DNA from: Micromonospora inaquosa
GTDB taxonomy: Bacteria > Actinomycetota > Actinomycetes > Mycobacteriales > Micromonosporaceae
Assembly (NCBI RefSeq): GCF_003857055.1
Contig: NZ_QGSZ01000197.1
Span: 1-34,897 of the forward strand
Direction of reading: 5' to 3'
DNA: 34,897 bases
The notes under the pieces are model-generated. The model saw nothing but the letters and a program-made list of their open reading frames with translations, was not told where the DNA came from and ran no database searches. How positions within the stretch are numbered: position 1 is the first letter of the stretch; every line of letters begins with the position of its first letter. The position numbers were made by a program, and so were the translations under genes. Positions 30,561 to 34,897 of the stretch are shown piece by piece.

Positions 30561-31820
30561 CTATGGGCGGGGTGGATTTTCCTTTCGACGGGGATCAGGG
30601 TCGGCCATCAGACTGGCCGGACCTATGACGGACCGCCCGAAACGGGCAGCGGCGGCGTCCGCGACAGCTTCCGCCTCACGCCAGCCACGCTCGGGCGCGC
30701 CGAGGGTGAGTTGCCGGGCGGCGCCCTGCGCCGAGGCGAGTCCTTCCACCCGGACACCGACGAGTCGGATCCGCTCGCCCGGGTCCAAGGCGGTGTAGAG
30801 CGCCCAGACCGTGTCGAACATCTCGCGGGCGGTGTCGGTGGGAACGTCGAGGGTGCGAGATCGGCTGACGGTGCGGAAATCGGCCAGCCGGACCTTGAGG
30901 GAGACGGTGCGCCCGACCTGCCCGGAGCCGCGCAACCGGACACCGACCTTCGCGCTGAGCGCGAGCAACGCACGGCGGATCTGCAGCGGGTCGGCCACGT
31001 CGACGTCGAAGGTCATCTCGGCGCCGATCGACTTGTCCACGTGCTCGGGGCTGACCCCGCGCGGGTCACGGCCCCAGGCCAACTCGTGCAGGTGAGACGC
31101 CGAGGCGGCACCGACGGCTCGGCGGAGCATGCCCACCGGCGCCTCGGCGAGGTCGCCGACGGTAGCCAGGCCGAGCCGGCGCAGCGACTCGGCGGCCCGC
31201 TCCCCCACCCCCCACAGGGCATCCACCGGCAACGGGTGCAGGAAGTCGAGCACCTGCCCCGGCGGCACGACCAGCAGGCCGTCCGGCTTGGCCCGGGTGG
31301 AACCCAGCTTGGCGACGAACTTGGTCGGCGCCACCCCGACCGAGCAGGTCAGCGCCTGTTCCTCGGCGACCCGACGACGGATCAGCCGGGCGATGGTGGC
31401 CGGGGAGCCGAAGAGCCGACGGGCGCCGGTCACGTCGAGGAACGCCTCGTCGAGGGAGAGCGGCTCGACCAGCGGCGTGACGTCCCGGAAGATCTGCATG
31501 ACGGCCCGGGAGGCGGCCGTATAGGCGGAGAAATCCGGTGCCAGGTAGACAGCGTGGGGACAGCGGGCCCGGGCCTGGCTGGTCGGCATCGCGCTGCGTA
31601 CGCCGTACCGGCGGGCCTCGTAGCTGGCCGAGCTGACCACCCCACGCGGGCCGATACCGCCGACGATCACCGGCCGGCCGCGCAGCTCGGGGCGGCGGCG
31701 CACCTCGACGGCGGCGAAGAAGGCATCCATGTCGACGTGCAGGATCGGGCTGGCGGAGTCGTCGGCGTCCGGCCCGAAGCGCGGATCGTCGCCCCGGGGC
31801 AACGACTGACTGCGGCCCAT
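30561..31820 (-). CDS. dinB: DNA polymerase IV (Y family)
   Basis: 419 aa from ATG 31820, leaderless by the position of its -10. It is an error-prone translesion polymerase. The palm catalytic residues lie in HVDMDAFFAAVE (D30, D32) and in PLSLDEAFLDVTG (Asp/Glu about 122-123). Also visible are 'SSASYEARRYGVRSAMP', 'CSVGVAPTKFVAKL' and the helix-hairpin-helix region 'ALWGVGERAAESLRRLG'. Near the C-terminus ARQLTLGAP resembles a beta-clamp-binding QLxL(F) motif. No LexA box (GAACN4GTTC) was found in front of it. With dnaE2 about 2.3 kb upstream this stretch is rich in mutagenic polymerases. Confidence 0.96.
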   Translation of the reverse strand: MGRSQSLPRGDDPRFGPDADDSASPILHVDMDAFFAAVEVRRRPELRGRPVIVGGIGPRGVVSSASYEARRYGVRSAMPTSQARARCPHAVYLAPDFSAYTAASRAVMQIFRDVTPLVEPLSLDEAFLDVTGARRLFGSPATIARLIRRRVAEEQALTCSVGVAPTKFVAKLGSTRAKPDGLLVVPPGQVLDFLHPLPVDALWGVGERAAESLRRLGLATVGDLAEAPVGMLRRAVGAASASHLHELAWGRDPRGVSPEHVDKSIGAEMTFDVDVADPLQIRRALLALSAKVGVRLRGSGQVGRTVSLKVRLADFRTVSRSRTLDVPTDTAREMFDTVWALYTALDPGERIRLVGVRVEGLASAQGAARQLTLGAPERGWREAEAVADAAAARFGRSVIGPASLMADPDPRRKENPPRP

Positions 31821-31826
31821 CCCGGC

Positions 31827-31832
31827 AGGTTA
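31827..31832 (-). promoter_or_regulatory. -10 element of a leaderless dinB promoter
   Basis: TAACCT on the - strand ends six bases before the dinB ATG. The intervening GCCGGG is not a ribosome site, so a leaderless transcript is likely. No convincing -35 was seen. Confidence 0.55.
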
Positions 31833-31882
31833 ACCCGGGGGTACGACACCACCATCGGCCAGCGGGCCGAACCGTCCCCGGG

Positions 31883-33055
31883 TCAGCCCCGGACGACCAG
31901 CAGCGGCACTGTCAGCTCGGCGGCGGTGTCCGACCCGTGGTAGGCCACCAACTTCGACGCCATCGGCCGCTCGGTGCGGCTGGCCATGACCGCGTACGTG
32001 TCGTTGCAGATCACCACCACGTCGCCGATCCGGCCCAGGTGTTCCTCGGGCACCGGCCCGAACCAGCCGGTGGCCACCACCTCGTCGCGGGTGCGTACCC
32101 GGGCCGTGACGCCGAGCACCTCCGACCACGCGGCCCGCACGTCGTCGAGCGCGCCCGGCTCGACGTGCAGGTAGCGCACCCGGGCCTCGCCGGCCACCAC
32201 CCGCACACCGGCCCGCAGTCGCGGATCGGTGTCCAGGTCGAAGCGGTGCGCGGCGGGGATGTCGAGCTGCCCGTGGTCGGCGGTCACCAGCAGCGCCGCG
32301 TCCGGCGGCAGCCCGTCGACCAACCGGGCGACCAGGGCGTCCACCTCGGTGGCGGCAGCCCGCCAGGGATCCGAGTCGACGCCGTAGACGTGGCCGTACC
32401 GGTCCAGGTCGGCGTGGTAACCGGAGACCAGGGTGGGCCCACTGCCGGCGGCCAACGCGGCCAGCATGGCGGTGGCGACCTCGTGCCCGCCGGCGGCGCC
32501 CCGGAAGTCGCCACCCCGGTTCGCCGCGAGGGTCAACCCGCTGCCGCCGAACTCCGGCCGACTCACCACGGTCGTCGTCACCCCGGCGGCGCGGGCCCGC
32601 TCCAACTGGGTGGGCACCGGCTGCCAGCGCAGCGGCGACGGATCGGCGGCCCAGTCGGTGTGGGTGAGCACCCGATCGGTGCCGGGCACCCGCACGGTGA
32701 AGCCGAGCACCCCGTGCGCGCCCGGCGCGACACCGGTGCCCAACGACACCAGGCTGGTCGGGGTGGTCGACGGGAAACCGGCGATCAGCGGCCGGGCCAC
32801 CGTCGCGGCGAGCCCGGCGAGGGTCGGCGCGTACGGGGCGGCGGTCGGCAACTGGTACCACCCGAGCCCGTCGACGAGCAGCACGGCGATCCGGCGTACC
32901 CCGGCCAACGCGGGCACCAGCCCGAGCGGGTCGGTCGAGGCGGGCACCCCCAGCACGGCCAGCGCGCTGGGCAGCACATCGGCCAGCCGGCCGCCACCGT
33001 GCTCCGGCCCGAGAATCTCCAGCGGCCCCGGCACGCCACCGGCCTCGGCGATCAT
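31883..33055 (-). CDS. Alkaline-phosphatase-superfamily protein (nucleotide pyrophosphatase/phosphodiesterase-like)
   Basis: 390 aa. It has the metal and nucleophile pattern of type I phosphodiesterase/nucleotide pyrophosphatases: D62 in LLVDGLGW, the Thr nucleophile region GFPSTTPTS (about residues 93-101), 'YHADLDRYGHVYG' (metal-binding Asp and His), VTADHGQLD, and a C-terminal AYHGS His. No signal peptide is visible, so it is probably cytoplasmic. The substrate cannot be named. Its ATG overlaps the methyltransferase stop by four bases (ATGA), so the two form an operon. Sixty-two bases separate its stop from the dinB start. Confidence 0.88.
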   Translation of the reverse strand: MIAEAGGVPGPLEILGPEHGGGRLADVLPSALAVLGVPASTDPLGLVPALAGVRRIAVLLVDGLGWYQLPTAAPYAPTLAGLAATVARPLIAGFPSTTPTSLVSLGTGVAPGAHGVLGFTVRVPGTDRVLTHTDWAADPSPLRWQPVPTQLERARAAGVTTTVVSRPEFGGSGLTLAANRGGDFRGAAGGHEVATAMLAALAAGSGPTLVSGYHADLDRYGHVYGVDSDPWRAAATEVDALVARLVDGLPPDAALLVTADHGQLDIPAAHRFDLDTDPRLRAGVRVVAGEARVRYLHVEPGALDDVRAAWSEVLGVTARVRTRDEVVATGWFGPVPEEHLGRIGDVVVICNDTYAVMASRTERPMASKLVAYHGSDTAAELTVPLLVVRG

Positions 33056-33801
33056 GCCGGCCGGCGGGCGAACAGGTGCAGTTGGGCGGCCAGGTCCCGG
33101 TACGGCGGTTGGGCGGCCAGCGCGCGTTCCAGCTCGACCAGGGCGGCGGACTGCCCGTCGGCCACCGCGGCCGGCAGCAGGTCGGCCAGCACGCGTACCC
33201 CGTGGATCTCCTCGACCACCAGCCCGGCGGCGCCGAGCAGCGCGGCGGCGCCCGAGGCGTCGTAGCGTCGGCGCAGCATGTCGCGCGGCCCCGCGGTGCC
33301 GGCCGGATCGGCGGCCAGGGTGGTCGCGACGTCCAGGTGCCCGTTCATCGCCCGGCCCAGCACGGCGGCGGCCCGCCCGGCCACCAGCACACTGGCCGCG
33401 CCGCCCGGGCGCAGCGCGGTGGCCAGCGCGGCCACCACCGGCGTCGGGTCGTCGACCACCTCCAGGACGGCGTGGCAGAGCACCAGGTCGACGCCGGCCG
33501 GCTCGACCAGCTCGGCCAGGGCGTCACCGTCGCCCTGCACGGCGGCGACCCGGTCGGCTACCCCGGCCTCGGCGGCGCGGCGGGTGAGCGCGGCGAGCGC
33601 GTCGGGGCTGGCGTCGACGACGGTGACCCGATGCCCGGCGCGGGCCAGCGGAACGGCGAAACCGCCGGTGCCGCCGCCCACGTCCAGCACGGTGAGCTCG
33701 GCGTCACCGCGCCGGTCCAGCTCGGCGCGGAGCACCGACCAGATCACGGCGGTGCGGGGTGTCAGCGGCGGCTCGGCGAACCGGCCTCGGGTCTGCTCCA
33801 C
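33052..33801 (-). CDS. Class I SAM-dependent methyltransferase
   Basis: 249 aa from GTG 33801 (MEQTRGRFAEPPL…), chosen because TAGGCT ends exactly seven bases upstream; the in-frame GTG 33819 would lie upstream of that -10. Motif I is VLDVGGGTGG (about residues 38-47), followed by 'VTVVDASPDALAAL' (ribose-binding acidic end of strand 2), 'AVQGDGDAL' and 'DLVLCHAVLEVVDDP' (motif post I/II). The fold is the UbiE/Methyltransf_11 type; the substrate is unknown. It is coupled to the phosphatase-like gene by an ATGA overlap. Confidence 0.88.
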   Translation of the reverse strand: MEQTRGRFAEPPLTPRTAVIWSVLRAELDRRGDAELTVLDVGGGTGGFAVPLARAGHRVTVVDASPDALAALTRRAAEAGVADRVAAVQGDGDALAELVEPAGVDLVLCHAVLEVVDDPTPVVAALATALRPGGAASVLVAGRAAAVLGRAMNGHLDVATTLAADPAGTAGPRDMLRRRYDASGAAALLGAAGLVVEEIHGVRVLADLLPAAVADGQSAALVELERALAAQPPYRDLAAQLHLFARRPA

Positions 33802-33808
33802 CCGGCCG

Positions 33809-33814
33809 AGCCTA
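33809..33814 (-). promoter_or_regulatory. -10 element of a leaderless methyltransferase promoter
   Basis: TAGGCT on the - strand ends seven bases before GTG 33801. It lies just after a strong palindrome that probably ends the upstream transcript, so an independent promoter is expected here. Confidence 0.55.
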
Positions 33815-33836
33815 GTCACCCGGCCCGGCGGTGGCG

Positions 33837-33870
33837 CGGGCGTGTGGTGGGCGCGCCCACCACACGCCCG
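33837..33870 (-). terminator. 34-bp perfect palindrome, probable terminator
   Basis: Seventeen bases (CGGGCGTGTGGTGGGCG) are followed immediately by their exact complement. In RNA this gives a very stable hairpin 24 bases after the stop of the 58-codon gene. There is no U run. The perfect dyad could alternatively be a protein-binding site near the methyltransferase promoter (the -10 is 23 bases away). Confidence 0.7.
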
Positions 33871-33894
33871 ATCGGTGCGTGGTGCGGCGGTTGG

Positions 33895-34071
33895 TCAGGC
33901 CTCGGTGCCCTCAGCCTCGTCCTCCGCCCGGGACCGGCGCTCGTTGGCCACCGGACCGTTGGTCACCTCGTACTCGCGGGGGTCGGCGAGGTGCGATGGC
34001 ACCCAGCCAGTGCCCAGTCGGGTCCGCCGGGCGTTGGCGATTCCACCGGTGTACGCGTGATTTCCCGTCAC
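33895..34071 (-). CDS. Small hypothetical protein, 58 aa
   Basis: Starts at GTG 34071 with GAGGGGGAA about seven bases upstream and ends in TGA. The product begins MTGNHAYTGGIANARRTR, continues with GTGWVPSHLADPREYEV, and ends in an acidic tail (…RAEDEAEGTEA). Codons follow the GC3 pattern of the neighbours. There is no signal peptide, membrane segment or Cys. It lies 93 bases after dnaE2 and is followed by a strong palindrome, so it may be a separate unit. I recall similar short proteins in related actinomycetes but cannot assign a function. Confidence 0.7.
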   Translation of the reverse strand: MTGNHAYTGGIANARRTRLGTGWVPSHLADPREYEVTNGPVANERRSRAEDEAEGTEA

Positions 34072-34164
34072 TGTCGTTCCCCCTCACGGATCACGGGCCG
34101 CTCTGCCCGCTCGGGACGAGTCTCCCGCTCGACGGCTCGGGAAACCGTAATGTGGATCACTGAA

Positions 34165-34897
34165 TCAGCGGAAGTCACGGGAGGCGGGGCTGACCGGCGG
34201 CTCGATGGCGTCCAGCCGGTCGGCGACCAGGTTGGTCACCCCCTCGTGGCGCTGCAACCGCCCCCGGACCACCAGCGCGGCGCTGGTCCGCGCCACCCGG
34301 CGGTAGCGCTGCCACAGCCCCGGCGAACAGGTGACGTTGAGCATCCCCGTCTCGTCCTCCAGGTTGAGGAAGGTGACCCCACCCGCGGTCGCCGGGCGTT
34401 GCCGGTGGGTGACGATGCCACCGACCCGGATCCGTTGCCCCGGCTCCACCCGGCCGAGCCGGGCGATCGGCACCGCGCCGAGCACGTCGAGCTGCCCCCG
34501 GATGAACCGGGCCGGATGGCTCTCCGGCGACAACCCGGTGGCCCACACGTCGGCGACCAGCCGGTCCACCGCCTCCATCCCGGGCAGCGTGGGCGCCGCC
34601 GCGCCGGTCACCGTGCCGGGCAGCCGACCCGGCCGGTCCTGGGCCGCCGCGCCGGCCGCCCACAGCGCCTGCCGCCGGGTCAACCCGAAACAGGCGAAGG
34701 CGTCCGCGGTGGCCAGCGCCTCCAGCTGCGCGGCGGTCAGACCGAGCCGCCGGGCCAGGTCCGGCATGTCCCGGTACGGCCCACCGGCGACCCGTTCGGC
34801 CTCGATCCGTTCGGCCACCTCGGCGCCGAGGGTCCGTACGCTGGACAGGCCGAGCCGGACGGCGGGGCCACCCAGCCCCCAGGCGTGCGGCTCGGCC
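34165..34897 (-). CDS. dnaE2: Error-prone DNA polymerase DnaE2 (ImuC), C-terminal part
   Basis: Partial: the frame is open to the window edge, showing the last 243 residues. 'VRLGLSSVRTLGAEVAERIE' and 'LARRLGLTAAQLEALATADAF' are the helix-hairpin-helix region; 'LTRRQALWAAGAAAQDRPGRLPG' follows. The C-terminal OB fold has 'VRVGGIVTHRQRPATAGGVTFLNLEDETGMLNV' (shown here as its two known blocks, IVTHRQRPATAGG and TFLNLEDETGMLNV). The combination is typical of DnaE2, the alpha subunit working with ImuA'/ImuB in damage-induced mutagenesis. GTG 34818 is an internal codon, not a start. Its promoter and any LexA box lie outside the window. Confidence 0.9.
   Translation of the reverse strand, partial: AEPHAWGLGGPAVRLGLSSVRTLGAEVAERIEAERVAGGPYRDMPDLARRLGLTAAQLEALATADAFACFGLTRRQALWAAGAAAQDRPGRLPGTVTGAAAPTLPGMEAVDRLVADVWATGLSPESHPARFIRGQLDVLGAVPIARLGRVEPGQRIRVGGIVTHRQRPATAGGVTFLNLEDETGMLNVTCSPGLWQRYRRVARTSAALVVRGRLQRHEGVTNLVADRLDAIEPPVSPASRDFR

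Noticed and set aside
31821..31882. LexA box before dinB
   Set aside because: No GAACN4GTTC or near match in the gap or the adjacent sequence.
1..34897. tRNA, rRNA, insertion sequence or prophage genes
   Set aside because: No cloverleaf-like segments, rRNA motifs, transposases, integrases or phage structural genes were seen on either strand.

Overview
The window is very GC-rich DNA with strong GC3 bias, dense same-strand operons, GTG starts, four-base ATGA/GTGA overlaps and TANNNT -10 elements placed 6-7 bases before start codons. Gene content and protein sequences point to an actinomycete of the Micromonosporaceae (Micromonospora or a close relative). This is inferred from gene order and family resemblance, not from a database search. 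No tRNA, rRNA, insertion sequence, prophage or CRISPR array was seen.

Region 1 (1-8746, + strand) is a Flp/Tad pilus operon. In order it holds a truncated secreted protein, a SAF-domain (CpaB-like) protein, a CpaE-like P-loop protein with a deviant Walker A, the TadA/CpaF ATPase, TadB, TadC, a 68-aa pilin-like peptide, two TadE-like pseudopilins, a TadG-like protein and a membrane LysM protein with a heptapeptide-repeat tail. No prepilin peptidase is present in the window.

Region 2 (8942-18667, - strand) is the proximal half of the division and cell wall (dcw) cluster, reading from right to left: mraZ, rsmH, ftsL-like, ftsI, murE, murF, mraY. The usual next gene, murD, is missing. A Rieske/DUF2231 gene and the convergent tad operon lie there instead, and a palindromic repeat sits at the junction. 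mraZ has a clear autoregulatory operator of three boxes with a 10-bp period.

Region 3 (19008-21659, + strand) holds murT-gatD (lipid II amidation) and a VTT/TVP38 membrane protein, divergent from mraZ. A second copy of the palindromic repeat separates it from leuS (- strand). leuS is preceded by what looks like a complete transcription attenuator: a 12-codon leader peptide with three consecutive Leu codons, hairpins, and an intrinsic terminator with six Us.

Region 4 (25024-29864, + strand) is a moxR-DUF58-transglutaminase operon ending in a strong hairpin. Region 5 (30046-34897, - strand) holds, in transcription order, the 3' part of dnaE2, a 58-codon small gene, a SAM methyltransferase, an alkaline-phosphatase-superfamily protein, dinB (DNA polymerase IV) and a DUF3040 membrane protein.

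The window therefore joins surface appendage assembly, peptidoglycan precursor synthesis and septation, a leucine-responsive synthetase switch and error-prone DNA synthesis. The most noteworthy observations are the leuS leader, the two related palindromic elements, the split dcw cluster, the MraZ operator, a perfect 14-bp hairpin inside the first codons of ftsI, and the recurring leaderless promoters that revise one start codon.
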